Below, in pieces: positions 1 through 8,621 of a DNA stretch of 37,361 bases; the stretch's first letter is position 1, and every line of letters starts with the position of its first letter. The translations under genes were made by a program, and so were the position numbers. The notes under the pieces are model-generated. The model saw only the letters and a program-made list of their open reading frames with translations, did no database searches and was not told where the DNA came from. The stretch comes from a virus: positions 1 to 37,361 of the IMG/VR virus record IMGVR_UViG_3300037502_002771; one strand, given 5' to 3'.

Positions 1-331
1 GCGCAAAATCAGAGATATCACCTTCGACTTTTGCGTAGTAAACGCGATCAGGTTCATCAGGAAATTGTAACTCGACTGGTTCACTTGTTAATAACCAAGA
101 TTTTAACTGATCTAGCTTATCAAGAGCGTCAACATCATCTTCAACTATAAAGCCCACAGGTTGATTGATATATAATACGTCTGTTTTGCTTGATTGAATA
201 TATGCACCAGGCTTGCCCGGGACACGTAATAAGTTATTAGTGATAGGAGCAAAAGGAGACTTTTGACGTCCTTCGAGTAAAAATAGCCATTCTTTTGTTT
301 TGCCATTAAATAATAATTTATTATGTTGCAA
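1..331 (-). CDS. Distal tail protein (Dit), N-terminal part, runs off left edge
   Basis: The first 110 codons of a protein that continues beyond the left edge. The N-terminus resembles the siphovirus distal tail (Sipho_tail/Dit) family: a beta-rich segment with LLFNGKTKEWLFLLEG, then RVPGKPGAY, close to the usual Dit opening. Dit forms the hexameric hub at the tail tip and joins the tail tube to Tal and the receptor-binding proteins. I chose the TTG at 331, which overlaps the end of the tape-measure gene by 11 nt, because GAGGGAG lies 4 nt upstream and the first ATG is out of frame. The position right after the tape measure is the standard place for Dit. The family is fairly clear from the motifs and context. 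The exact start is less certain. Confidence 0.8.
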   Translation of the reverse strand, partial: MQHNKLLFNGKTKEWLFLLEGRQKSPFAPITNNLLRVPGKPGAYIQSSKTDVLYINQPVGFIVEDDVDALDKLDQLKSWLLTSEPVELQFPDEPDRVYYAKVEGDISDFA

Positions 332-3300
332 ATTGCTCCCTCACTTTCTTATCACGATTCTGCATTTCAGTAACGTGTTTATATGTTTGTCTACTTAACT
401 CTCTTCCATCCATTTGATTGATTACTGTTGTATAAATGACTGCTTCTCCCGTCAATTGACTAGTATTGTTTAAACTGTCAATTATCCGATTCGCTTCACC
501 ACTTGGTCTAGCGCCTGTTGCGTAACCAGGTATACGATTTAAAGCTTTTAAGATATTTTTAGTCTCATCATGAGTAAAGACTTGATATCCGCTCGGACGG
601 TTATACATACCATAATCGAGCATCTCCCACCGATTACCGATACGACCTAATTCATAGCCTTCTTCACCTGCTAAAAAGCTTCCGCCAGGGTGATAATCTG
701 TACCTGTTGCGTACTCTTGATAGCCACCTCCACCAACCAAGCCGATGTTTGCTGAGTCGCCTGTTTTAAAACCTGAATATCTAGCATGAAACTTAACATT
801 TACTACTCGACTCTGATAAATTGTTCTGCCGGCGACTTCATTAATATTTTCTAACTCGCTTTTAGCTGTCTGTAGTTTAGATATTTGTGTATTGATTTTG
901 TCTACTTGATCCTGGTACTCTTGCGTGTTCAACTCACCAGAATATCGTAATTCATCCAGCTTTTCTTTTTCTTTTGAAAGAGATTCTATCTGCGTTTCAA
1001 CAGCTTTCAGCCCTTGCCCTTTTTCATAATTTAAATCTAATTGAGATAAGATGATTTCTTCATACTTAAACCGCACGTTGTCTAATTCAGCAAGTTCTTC
1101 GCGCGTTAAATCTAAGTTATTTTGATTTTCGATATATTTATCGGTTAAAGCCTTCGATTGTCTGTCAAGTGTTTCCTCTTGGAATTTCATTTCTTGTAGC
1201 GTATCTTGTTCTAAAGCAAGACTCGTTTTTAATCGTTCGATTTCCAAAAAGTCTTTTGGTTCTTTTGCATCGGCTAAATCATTGATTTGTTGTTCGATAT
1301 CACGAATAACTTTTTGTTGTTCTGTTTGATCTTGCATGTTTTGCTTCTGTGACTCTTGATTCTCTATACGCTCTTTATCTAATTCTTTAGCTTCAGCAAT
1401 TAATTTATTCAAATCACGTTGCGTTTGAGCGTGTTCGTTAATAGCGTCGTTTAACTGTTGTTGTACTTCTGCTTCTAAAATATTTCGTTGTTCTTGACTG
1501 TACTCTTTTAAAGCAATTGTGTTCTCAGCGTAAGCTTCACCTTGCGAGCTTATTGCTTTCGCTGTTGCAGGCGCCTTTTCAATTACGTCATCATTCAAAT
1601 CAAGAAATTCTTCCATCTCTTCATTCGTTAAGCCGCTTTTTTCAAGTAAATCATTTTGTTCATCGGTGAGTTCTTTAATCTTATCTGGTGCATTTGTTTG
1701 CTGCAATAACGCTAAAACATCCATATATCTCAGCATTTCATCAGTTGTTAACGTATTCTTTCCTTGTAACTCATCAAAACGAGCGATTAAATCATCTGTC
1801 GCTTTCACTTCTTCTTGCATTTCTTCGATTTTTTTTAAATTAACCTTACTATTATCTCTCATCGAGTCACTCAATGTATAAATGCCATAAGTAAGACCCG
1901 CGACAGCAGCCACTGCTAACCCAACAGGACCAGCCATACCTAGACCTCCGATTTGACCGAGTAACGCCGTTCCACCCGCTTTACCTAACAAAGTAGAGAG
2001 AGAACCACCAACTTTCAACACGCCACCTATACCTGTTGATAATCCGCCAAATGCAATCGATGCTGGACCAATGGCGGCCGTTAACCCAATTAATTTAAGA
2101 ATAGTCTGTTGTTGTTCTTCATCCATATCAGCAAATGCCTGTGCGCCTTCTTCTAGCTTTCGAATCAGAGGCTCTGCTGCATCAATGGCATCCATAATTG
2201 CGGGAGCCAGTGCGTCACCTAAACTAATCGCAACATCTTTTATACGATTCCACATAATTTTTAATTGTGACTCTGTGGTGCCGTATCTTTTTTCAGCCTC
2301 TTCAGTTAATGCCGTATTTTCATCCCACGCGTCTGATCCAATCTTGACCGCCTCTGTGAATACGTCTGTTGCTCCTGCAGCACGAAGTAACGTATCACGT
2401 AATCGAACTTCTTTAATACCCATGTCATCTAAAATACCAATGGCGGATAATCCACGTTCTTCAGCTGTGGATAAACCATCAATGAAACTAATAATTGCTC
2501 CTGTCGCATCTTTTTCATAAGCCTTTTTAAAATCTTCTGCAGAAACACCCGCAACTTTCGCAAAGTTCTCTAAATCTTTCCCGCCTTGTTCTGCTGCCAA
2601 TTGCATATTAATCATGACTTTACTAAAAGCTGAACCACCAGCCTCTGCTTCAATACCTACAGAGGATAATGCACCAGCGAATGCTAATATCTGTGATTCA
2701 GTCAAACCGACTTGAGCACCTGCACCGGCCAACCTCATAGCCATACTACTGATTTCCGATTCGGTGGTGGCCAAGTTGTTACCAAGCGCAACAATTGTGG
2801 AACCTAGCTTATCAAAGTCATCTTGACTCATGCCTACAATGTTAGCGAATCGAGCGAATTCAGTTGCAGCTTGTTCACTCGTTAAATTAGTTGCTTCACC
2901 TAAGTCGATCATAGTTCGGGTAAATTCTTCTACCTTCTCTGTCTCAATACCCAACTGCCCTGCAGATTCAGCGACAGCAGCTATTTGCTCTGTGGTGGCA
3001 GGAATGTCTTTGGCCATGTCTCTGATACCTTGTCTTAGGTTATCGATTTGTTTAGCTGAGCCGTCGACAGTCTTCTCAACACCTGCAAAGGCAGATTCAA
3101 AATCAACTGATGCCTTAAATACAGCAGCACCGCCTGCAACAATAGGGGCTGTTACTCGCATAGAATAACTTTTGCCGAAATCCGTCATCTTTCTTCCAAC
3201 CGACTGCATACTCTTACCTGTTGAGTCTAGTTGAGTGCCCAATCGCTTTAAAGGATTAATCTGATCATCGATTGCTTTATTGATATTTTTAAGTTGAGTT

Positions 3301-3635
3301 TCTGTACGGTTCATTTGTGCTGTAGCATTGTTATATTCTGCAGAAAGATTTTTTGTTTGTTGTGCATCTTCACCTTTGACTCGTTTCGATTCTTCATAAC
3401 GTTGTCTCAGTTCTTTTACTTTTTCTTGTTGAGTTTGAAATCGTCTCGTAAGAATATCCGACTGCTCACGCAATCCTTTTAGACTGTTTGTATAATCTTT
3501 ACCACTAGAACGAGCTGCATTCATTTCAGATTTTAAACCCTTTAAATCTTGGGCAAATCCTTTCAAGGACCTCGTCGCTCCCTCATCTTCCCAAGATAAC
3601 TTCGTTCTCAGGTTACCTACTTCTCTTACTGCCAT
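321..3635 (-). CDS. Tail tape measure protein, TP901 family
   Basis: A 1104-residue tape-measure protein, which sets tail length and is released during DNA ejection. It has an N-terminal coiled coil (about residues 15-150), then the TP901 core domain (about 180-420, with AVAESAGQLGI and a Gly/Ala-rich segment). A hydrophobic stretch follows (about 525-600), then a long Gln/Glu/Lys-rich coiled coil (about 700-950) and a Gly-rich C-terminal part. At roughly 0.15 nm per residue, a tail of about 165 nm would be expected (inference from the usual rule). The frame is open six codons further to a GTG at 3653, but the ATG at 3635 has AGGAGGTG six nt upstream and is the better start. It follows the tail assembly chaperones and precedes Dit, the classic order. 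Confidence 0.95.
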   Translation of the reverse strand: MAVREVGNLRTKLSWEDEGATRSLKGFAQDLKGLKSEMNAARSSGKDYTNSLKGLREQSDILTRRFQTQQEKVKELRQRYEESKRVKGEDAQQTKNLSAEYNNATAQMNRTETQLKNINKAIDDQINPLKRLGTQLDSTGKSMQSVGRKMTDFGKSYSMRVTAPIVAGGAAVFKASVDFESAFAGVEKTVDGSAKQIDNLRQGIRDMAKDIPATTEQIAAVAESAGQLGIETEKVEEFTRTMIDLGEATNLTSEQAATEFARFANIVGMSQDDFDKLGSTIVALGNNLATTESEISSMAMRLAGAGAQVGLTESQILAFAGALSSVGIEAEAGGSAFSKVMINMQLAAEQGGKDLENFAKVAGVSAEDFKKAYEKDATGAIISFIDGLSTAEERGLSAIGILDDMGIKEVRLRDTLLRAAGATDVFTEAVKIGSDAWDENTALTEEAEKRYGTTESQLKIMWNRIKDVAISLGDALAPAIMDAIDAAEPLIRKLEEGAQAFADMDEEQQQTILKLIGLTAAIGPASIAFGGLSTGIGGVLKVGGSLSTLLGKAGGTALLGQIGGLGMAGPVGLAVAAVAGLTYGIYTLSDSMRDNSKVNLKKIEEMQEEVKATDDLIARFDELQGKNTLTTDEMLRYMDVLALLQQTNAPDKIKELTDEQNDLLEKSGLTNEEMEEFLDLNDDVIEKAPATAKAISSQGEAYAENTIALKEYSQEQRNILEAEVQQQLNDAINEHAQTQRDLNKLIAEAKELDKERIENQESQKQNMQDQTEQQKVIRDIEQQINDLADAKEPKDFLEIERLKTSLALEQDTLQEMKFQEETLDRQSKALTDKYIENQNNLDLTREELAELDNVRFKYEEIILSQLDLNYEKGQGLKAVETQIESLSKEKEKLDELRYSGELNTQEYQDQVDKINTQISKLQTAKSELENINEVAGRTIYQSRVVNVKFHARYSGFKTGDSANIGLVGGGGYQEYATGTDYHPGGSFLAGEEGYELGRIGNRWEMLDYGMYNRPSGYQVFTHDETKNILKALNRIPGYATGARPSGEANRIIDSLNNTSQLTGEAVIYTTVINQMDGRELSRQTYKHVTEMQNRDKKVREQFAT

Positions 3636-3646
3636 TTTCCCACCTC

Positions 3647-3829
3647 CTACCACACTTCAGATAAATAAACTTCTTTTTCCACTTGATCCATACTCATTAA
3701 TTCTTCAAAAAAATGGACGTCTAACTCATCTATTTCAGCTAGCGTCCATTTCTGCGTATATTGTTGTTGTGGAAACATTAACTTTTTATACAAAGTTTTA
3801 AGGGAAGTGTACGCTTCTTTAAACGTCAC
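3647..3829 (-). CDS. Tail assembly chaperone, second (frameshift) part
   Basis: A 60-codon frame between the first chaperone and the tape measure, the position of the T part of the lambda G/GT pair. It is rich in aromatic and acidic residues (for example EIDELDVHFFEEL), as is common for these parts. The frame opens with a GTG that overlaps the upstream TGA by 4 nt, and there is no strong Shine-Dalgarno for independent initiation. Together with the slippery heptamer at 3841-3847 this suggests it is mainly made as a -1 frameshift fusion of about 168 residues: 104 from the upstream gene plus 64. Chaperones of this kind hold the tape measure and recruit major tail protein during tail assembly. 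The sequence is too short for family assignment without the context. Confidence 0.75.
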   Translation of the reverse strand: MTFKEAYTSLKTLYKKLMFPQQQYTQKWTLAEIDELDVHFFEELMSMDQVEKEVYLSEVW

Positions 3830-3847
3830 TCCCCCATCTCGTTTCCC
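3802..3847 (-). promoter_or_regulatory. Programmed -1 ribosomal frameshift signal in tail chaperone gene
   Basis: On the minus strand the heptamer GGGAAAC (3847-3841) lies in the correct X XXY YYZ phase of the upstream chaperone frame (AAG GGA AAC). Six nt later an 8-bp stem can form between GGGGAGTG (3834-3827) and CACTTCCC (3809-3802), with one G-U pair and a 17-nt loop. A -1 slip moves the ribosome into the downstream frame, past the upstream TGA at 3828-3826. This is the textbook arrangement for lambda-like G/GT tail chaperones. Confidence 0.8.
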
Positions 3848-4152
3848 TTTTCACTTTCCTTCTTTGGCTTCGTTCCAAAAATCGCTTCGCGTAGTTTTCC
3901 ATCTAAATACTCTTTACTTGCTCCCGCATATAGATTTTCTAACGTGAATTGTTTTTGGAATACAACATCAGATAAGATAGAATATAGCTCATCGTCTTCT
4001 TCTAAGATATCTTTCGGTGTTGGTTCAACTTCTCCATTTTTCGCTTCTAATTCTGCCATCAGCTCATAATACTTACGTCTAGCTAGCAATGGAGTAAATG
4101 GTACAGTAAATGTTTGTTTTTTGTTTTCAATCATTAATTCAATTTTCATCAT
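3826..4152 (-). CDS. Tail assembly chaperone, first part (gpG-like)
   Basis: A 108-residue protein directly after the major tail protein gene. It starts with a short beta segment (MKIELMIENKKQTFTVPF), followed by a helical, acidic part and a charged C-terminal tail where the frameshift occurs. This matches the first member of the tail assembly chaperone pair, which binds the tape measure before tail tube polymerisation. Two adjacent ATG codons (4152 and 4149) follow TAGGTGA, and either could be the start. It ends in TGA overlapping the start of the second frame. The call rests on gene order and the frameshift signal more than on recognised residues. Confidence 0.8.
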   Translation of the reverse strand: MMKIELMIENKKQTFTVPFTPLLARRKYYELMAELEAKNGEVEPTPKDILEEDDELYSILSDVVFQKQFTLENLYAGASKEYLDGKLREAIFGTKPKKESEKGNEMGE

Positions 4153-4159
4153 TCATCAC

Positions 4160-4738
4160 CTACGGTAGTGGAACCCAAGTTTTATCGATTACTTCATTAA
4201 ACCACTCGTCAATAATTGATTTATCAACAACATCGGGGTCTTGGTCCCAAAGTTTATACTTCTCGAATCCGTCGTTGATTCTAGGTAAACCTTCACCTGT
4301 TAAATTCGGTGTTTGGTATGAAGGTGTATCTTGTTCTGTTTGTTTATTTTCTTCTGCAGGTGCCAATTTTACGCGATAAACCCAAAAATATTCATATCCG
4401 CCACGCGCTGATTTTGCTCGACCACCAATTGCGATGTATGGAGCGTTATCGCTCGCTGTGTCAGTGATACCGCCATTATCATCCACTGTCTTACCTAAAA
4501 CATCAGCTTCAACTGTTTTTTCTAAGTAAGCTGTGTTGACTGATACTGAGATAGGTCCTTTAGAAGAGTCTGAGAAAAGAACTTTATCATCCGCTCGTAG
4601 GTTACCTCTATTGATCGTTGGCTGTAAGTTTAGTGCCATGGCTGGTCCGAACGGTTTAATTTCACTATAAGTGGTCGTCGTGTTATTCTCTTCTGTGATA
4701 ATTGCATAATGCAACATATCTAATCCTTTAATCGCCAT
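4160..4738 (-). CDS. Major tail tube protein, phi13-like family
   Basis: A 192-residue protein with the opening MAIKGLDMLHYAIIT and a beta-rich body containing INRGNLRADDKVLFSD and YIAIGGRAKSARGGYEYFWVYRVKLAP. These are typical of the phi13-type major tail proteins of Gram-positive siphoviruses. It polymerises into hexameric rings around the tape measure to form the tail tube. The length of about 190 residues is normal for the family. The ATG has a GGAGGAATAA-type ribosome-binding site. It lies between the tail terminator and the chaperones. Its high expression is expected from the late operon, and no separate promoter is obvious. Confidence 0.9.
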   Translation of the reverse strand: MAIKGLDMLHYAIITEENNTTTTYSEIKPFGPAMALNLQPTINRGNLRADDKVLFSDSSKGPISVSVNTAYLEKTVEADVLGKTVDDNGGITDTASDNAPYIAIGGRAKSARGGYEYFWVYRVKLAPAEENKQTEQDTPSYQTPNLTGEGLPRINDGFEKYKLWDQDPDVVDKSIIDEWFNEVIDKTWVPLP

Positions 4739-4768
4739 ATTTATTCCTCCTAAAATTAAAATAGCAAC

Positions 4769-5101
4769 CTATTCTAAGTCGGTTGCATAACTAAAACGTA
4801 ATATTTTTCTGTACTTTTGAGCGTCATTATCAAATGATTCGCTAGAAAACATCCGCTTAAAGCCCGCTTCTTTTAATCTACTTTCTACTTCGGCCACGAT
4901 TGTCGTAAAATCGCCTGAAGTAAAAACGTCAACTTGATAAAAATACCTCGTAGACATTTCCTTATCATCCGCATTTAAACTAGATGATTGATTGTATTCG
5001 TTTAAAATAATGTATTCACTATTATTATTGTTTCCTGTTAAAGTTGCGACAGGAACATTAATCGGACGAAGAGCATCAATTATCATCTTTTTGACATTCA
5101 A
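4769..5101 (-). CDS. Tail terminator / tail completion protein
   Basis: A 110-residue protein in the usual place of the tail terminator, directly upstream of the major tail protein. It contains VKKMIIDALRPINVPVATLTG near the start and a compact alpha-beta body ending in YRKILRFSYATDLE. This pattern resembles the gpU/SPP1 gp17-like tail completion proteins, which cap the tail tube and provide the head-joining surface. Its start overlaps the preceding gene by 4 nt (ATGA), so translation is probably coupled. Assignment is by position and general shape, since these proteins diverge strongly. Confidence 0.7.
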   Translation of the reverse strand: MNVKKMIIDALRPINVPVATLTGNNNNSEYIILNEYNQSSSLNADDKEMSTRYFYQVDVFTSGDFTTIVAEVESRLKEAGFKRMFSSESFDNDAQKYRKILRFSYATDLE

Positions 5102-5502
5102 ATGATCTTCATCTCCTTCCTTAGTTCCTCAACGTAAATGTCTAATATCTTTCCTTTACTTAATTCAAAGGCGATACTTGCAAAGGGTTTAGGAGCAATA
5201 AAGCGCTTGGCCACGACATTATAATAGCCAAACTCATGCATATATAAATAGTATCCTTCCTGCTTCTTACCACCTTTTGTCCCAACAAATATCTCACCAT
5301 TTTTAGGCTCTGTCCGATCTATAGCCCTTTGTGCATCACCGGAATATGGATTTAACCCATGATTATAAACCTCGTCTTTCATACGCTCCTTGAGTAAATC
5401 GGCTGCACGAATCAGTGCCTTGTCTTTCACATGTTCCGGTGCTAACTGAATCAGTTCAATCTCTCGTAGAAGCTCGTCTAAACCCTCAAATTCTAGATTC
5501 AA
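5098..5502 (-). CDS. HK97 gp10-like head-tail protein
   Basis: A 134-residue protein of the HK97 gp10 type. It starts with FEGLDELLREIELIQ, has an amphipathic helix with AADLLKERMKDEVYNHG, and carries a central loop GTKGGKKQEGYYLYMHEFG followed by the conserved proline-phenylalanine end APKPFASIAFE. Members are small tail-completion or neck proteins between the head closure and tail terminator proteins. It follows the head closure gene with essentially no gap and overlaps the tail terminator gene by 4 nt, as expected for a stoichiometric neck cassette. The precise structural role is inferred from homologous gene orders. Confidence 0.8.
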   Translation of the reverse strand: MNLEFEGLDELLREIELIQLAPEHVKDKALIRAADLLKERMKDEVYNHGLNPYSGDAQRAIDRTEPKNGEIFVGTKGGKKQEGYYLYMHEFGYYNVVAKRFIAPKPFASIAFELSKGKILDIYVEELRKEMKII

Positions 5503-5841
5503 TTAAGACACAACCTTCGCGACAACCGTCATAGAAACATTTAATCCATCATCATTTTCAATTGAGACTATCTCATGCTCTTTTTGATTCCACATAAGCG
5601 TTAAATTCTCAGGCCTTTCTATTTCATCCAAAGCCTTTTGATAACGAATGAGGAATTCACGATTGTTTTCCATTTGGTTTTGTGCCGCAGTATAAAAACG
5701 ATTACCTCGCAATGTCTTTAACGCACCCCAAACCGTTTTATATGGAATGGGTTGGGTAATTGGAAAACCATTCTCGTTTGTTCCACCTGCAGGTTGTTGA
5801 AAAATAAGCTTTTGTTTTAAATCACCTGGATTAATTCTCAT
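5503..5841 (-). CDS. Head closure / head-tail joining protein
   Basis: A 112-residue protein with the hallmark opening of phage head-tail joining proteins (SPP1 gp16-like): INPGDLKQKLIFQQPAGG, then TVWGALKTLRGNRF and a beta-rich C-terminal half ending in SMTVVAKVV. Such proteins form the ring that plugs the portal-connector channel after packaging and binds the tail. It overlaps the connector gene upstream by 4 nt. Length and motif order fit the family well. Confidence 0.85.
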   Translation of the reverse strand: MRINPGDLKQKLIFQQPAGGTNENGFPITQPIPYKTVWGALKTLRGNRFYTAAQNQMENNREFLIRYQKALDEIERPENLTLMWNQKEHEIVSIENDDGLNVSMTVVAKVVS

Positions 5842-6155
5842 ACTTGATCACCAACTGGATAACAATACTTCAAATGTAGTACGATACTGTTCAGAGAATG
5901 AGGTACTTCATAATCTTTTTCAGAACGAAAAGATTGACGATTATCATTCCAATGTTGTACAAGTAATGCCCTTGCTTGATTATACTGTTCAAGCATATCC
6001 TCGTTGGTTTCATCAATTACACCAACTTGGTTATGGATGAAGATACCTGCCTGTGTGTAAAACGTTTCAAGCAAAGGGTCATCGTCATCATAATCAATTC
6101 GAATATATCTTTTTAATTTAGCTAGTTCATCTGGTGTTAAAGTCACCATTATCAC
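5838..6155 (-). CDS. Head-tail connector (gp6-like)
   Basis: A 105-residue helical protein with LTPDELAKLKRYIRIDYDDDDPLLETF followed by a segment typical of the phage gp6-like connectors, in which several helices stack under the portal ring. The C-terminal SLNSIVLHLKYCYPVG resembles the end of such proteins. The connector adds a dodecameric ring to the portal after packaging. The first codon is ATG at 6155; a second ATG at 6149 is also possible. It sits between the small post-capsid gene and the head closure gene, which is the normal place. Confidence 0.85.
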   Translation of the reverse strand: MIMVTLTPDELAKLKRYIRIDYDDDDPLLETFYTQAGIFIHNQVGVIDETNEDMLEQYNQARALLVQHWNDNRQSFRSEKDYEVPHSLNSIVLHLKYCYPVGDQV

Positions 6156-6178
6156 CCTCTCGAAAAAAGAGAGCGATA

Positions 6179-6505
6179 TTACTCGCCCTCTTTTGTTGGA
6201 TTACTTTCTGCTGCTTCAATTAAAGATTCGAAATAACTGACTAAACCTTTTCGATTATCGCCGGTTTTTTCAGCTTCTAACAATGCCTTTACTTCATCTA
6301 ACGTTAGACCATCGGTGTTCTTTTTCACTTCATCAATGCTTCCATCAAGCACAGATGGGTCTTCTGTTTTTTCTTCCACTTCTACAAAGCCCTTTTCTTT
6401 TAATACCTGAATACGTTCTGCTGTTGCTTCGAAAACAGTATCTTTTGCAATATATTTCTTGTTGTTATTTTTATCGCGAAACGCTCGAATTACTTTTGCT
6501 TTCAT
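6179..6505 (-). CDS. Small structural-region protein of unknown role
   Basis: A 108-residue protein between capsid and connector genes. The N-terminal 40 residues (KAKVIRAFRDKNNNKKYIAKDT) look like a small beta domain often found in this position in Gram-positive phages. The middle is acidic and the C-terminal part (LDEVKALLEAEKTGDNRKGL) could be a short helix-extension-helix-type segment. No catalytic motif is visible. I infer a role in head assembly or as a minor head component from its place alone. It is preceded by a GGGAGAG ribosome-binding site and ends just before the connector gene. Confidence 0.75.
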   Translation of the reverse strand: MKAKVIRAFRDKNNNKKYIAKDTVFEATAERIQVLKEKGFVEVEEKTEDPSVLDGSIDEVKKNTDGLTLDEVKALLEAEKTGDNRKGLVSYFESLIEAAESNPTKEGE

Positions 6506-6533
6506 GTGAATCTCTCCCTTTTTAAATATTTAA

Positions 6534-7823
6534 TTAAGCAATAGGTGCTGCAATATCAATTTGACCAAAGATAACGGCCTCAGAATCCCAAGACTTAACG
6601 TTTTCACGCTCAATAGCCCGGAACTCAGTCGTGTTTGTTCTCCAAGCATTACCGCCTTCTTTAGTCATGTCTACAGACAGTTGATTGCGGTCGAACAACA
6701 CAATAGCCTCTTTTAAATCACCTACGATAAATGGCGCTAGAGACTCACCTGGGGTTGTAGTAGTATCAGTTGCAATTGTTTTGTTTGAAAGAACTACAAT
6801 CGAGCGACCATGCAATAATTTACGTGTAGCATCTTGTGGATCCTCTTGAAGTAGTGGTTTTCCATTGTTGTCTTCTAACTGATCCAAGTAGTTAAAACCA
6901 TCTTGGTTAGTAAAGATAGATGCTACTTGTGCATGAGCTGGATCTAAGTCAACGTTAAGTGCTGTTTTAATACCTTTATGATCATCAAATTTCGTCTTAG
7001 AAAGGGCGTTTAGCACAGCAAGAATTAAACTATTTCGTGTAGCTTTTGATTTCTTAGCTAACCATTTACGCAAGTAAGCTTCTAGCGCTTGGTCTGTGTC
7101 AGATAGTAAATCATTTGGAACTGGCAAGAAACCTGCGTAATCTTCAATCTCGTAAGTGATACGGTCAAACTGTGGTGAGTTAATTTCAGCCATAGCATTA
7201 GGATCGCCATATTCAGATAGTGGAGCAAATGGTGTGGAATCTGCACGGCGTTCTAATGTACGGGCGCCTTTATTCGTTTTAACTGGCTCCACTGTTACGT
7301 ATTGTTCTAAGTTATCAACCGTGTTCTTCAGTTCATTGATTGTTGTAGTGATGTCTTCCGGAACAATATAGCCGCCATCTTCACCTGTTTTTTCAGATAA
7401 AGCTGCTTTAAATTCGTCCATCACAGACATTTCACTCTCAGTTAATTTATGGCCACGTAAAGCCTTGAAGAATACTTGCTTGTATTCTTTTTTATCATCT
7501 TGTTTAGGCTCGACAGGCATTTGACTTCCATTGGCTTGTGGTTCTGTGACTGTTAAACCTTGAAAATCTTTTTGAAGAGCTAAGAAGTTATCAAGATCTT
7601 TTTTCGCTGCTTTCGCTTCTTCAATTTTTGCTTTTGCTTCTTCGTATTTACCCTCATCCTGCAGTTCTTGCGCTTCATCTTTTAAATCTGCAACAGACTG
7701 ACGTAGTTCTTGTTCGCGTTTTGTCATTCCTGTGGCACCGTCCATTTTTACTGACAATACGTTTTTGTTCGATAGTAATGAAAACATTGTTTGATTAAGT
7801 GTGTTTGCTAATAGTTTTTTCAA
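6534..7823 (-). CDS. Major capsid protein, HK97 fold
   Basis: A 429-residue capsid protein. The first 95 residues form a charged coiled coil (about 30-95, with ELRQSVADLKDEAQELQDEG), equivalent to the HK97 delta or scaffold domain that the neighbouring protease removes. The body has the HK97 features: EDGGYIVPEDITTTINEL at about 148, a long arm, RKWLAKKSKATRNSLILAVL and a C-terminal domain ending in FGQIDIAAPIA. No separate scaffold gene is present, which agrees with a fused delta domain. It lies directly after the prohead protease, as in other HK97-like phages. The exact cleavage site cannot be read by eye. Confidence 0.95.
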   Translation of the reverse strand: MKKLLANTLNQTMFSLLSNKNVLSVKMDGATGMTKREQELRQSVADLKDEAQELQDEGKYEEAKAKIEEAKAAKKDLDNFLALQKDFQGLTVTEPQANGSQMPVEPKQDDKKEYKQVFFKALRGHKLTESEMSVMDEFKAALSEKTGEDGGYIVPEDITTTINELKNTVDNLEQYVTVEPVKTNKGARTLERRADSTPFAPLSEYGDPNAMAEINSPQFDRITYEIEDYAGFLPVPNDLLSDTDQALEAYLRKWLAKKSKATRNSLILAVLNALSKTKFDDHKGIKTALNVDLDPAHAQVASIFTNQDGFNYLDQLEDNNGKPLLQEDPQDATRKLLHGRSIVVLSNKTIATDTTTTPGESLAPFIVGDLKEAIVLFDRNQLSVDMTKEGGNAWRTNTTEFRAIERENVKSWDSEAVIFGQIDIAAPIA

Positions 7824-7859
7824 TCCATTTTCCTCCTTATGAGCATTAAAAATAGACCT

Positions 7860-8621
7860 CTAAATTGTTAGAAGGTCCAGCTCATTTTGTAATTTGATTT
7901 TTTCATCTTGAGTATTGCTTGTTTGACTTTGTTTCAATTGATTTATAGCTAGTAATTTCTGAGGTGTCTTATCATACTTTTTCAATACTTCGCTTGCACA
8001 TGCAGCATAGTTTTTAGCTTCCATGACCTCGACATTGAAATATTTCGCTGCATCTTCACCGTTTAACCACGTCTCGTTATTCAGCAACTCTTGAATCGTT
8101 TCTTCCGTAATGCCTTCCTTCATATTTTCTTTATAAACATTCATGGCACCTGTGGCAATCGTATCAAGATCATCTGCCACTTTTCTTAATTCAGTGGCAT
8201 TTCCTAAAGCGATAGTCCACGGATTGTGAATCATTAGAAACGCATTGGAAGGAATATTGATTGTATCTCCAACCATAGCAATAACTGATGCCATAGATGC
8301 AGCGACACCATCAATATAAACGGTTTTCTTTGCCTTGTTTCTTGCAAGCATGTTATAAATCGCTAAACCAGCAAAAACAGAACCACCAGGACTGTTGATA
8401 TAAATGTTGAGATTGTTTAACCCTTCAACTTGTCGTAGCGCATTCAAAACATCATCAGGCATGACATCCGCTTCATCCCATTTATAATCTGTGTTGTCTA
8501 CTATTTCACCATAAATGTATAAGTCTGCCGATGTTTCGGTGAGGTTTTTAACCGTCATAAGTTGATTTGACTGATGAGATCCTGCACTCATGTAAACAGG
8601 ATAATTTCTATTCTTCTTCAT
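7860..8621 (-). CDS. ClpP-like prohead maturation protease (S14)
   Basis: A serine protease of the ClpP fold that cleaves the capsid delta domain. Visible are INSPGGSVFAGLAIYNML (oxyanion region), the nucleophile motif DGVAASMASVIAM (Ser109 from the chosen start) and MIHNPW with His132. An Asp in the following helix (KVADDLDTI) probably completes the triad. The frame extends three codons to a GTG at 8630, but ATG at 8621 has GGGGGTG at good spacing, giving 253 residues. It overlaps the end of the portal gene by 14 nt, which points to coupled translation. The order portal, protease, capsid is typical of HK97-like phages. Confidence 0.92.
   Translation of the reverse strand: MKKNRNYPVYMSAGSHQSNQLMTVKNLTETSADLYIYGEIVDNTDYKWDEADVMPDDVLNALRQVEGLNNLNIYINSPGGSVFAGLAIYNMLARNKAKKTVYIDGVAASMASVIAMVGDTINIPSNAFLMIHNPWTIALGNATELRKVADDLDTIATGAMNVYKENMKEGITEETIQELLNNETWLNGEDAAKYFNVEVMEAKNYAACASEVLKKYDKTPQKLLAINQLKQSQTSNTQDEKIKLQNELDLLTI

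Noticed and set aside
2071-2520. 149-codon open frame on the plus strand inside the tape measure gene
   Set aside because: It is a mirror of a strongly supported minus-strand gene, has Ser/Ala-rich low-complexity content, and no ribosome-binding site or promoter.
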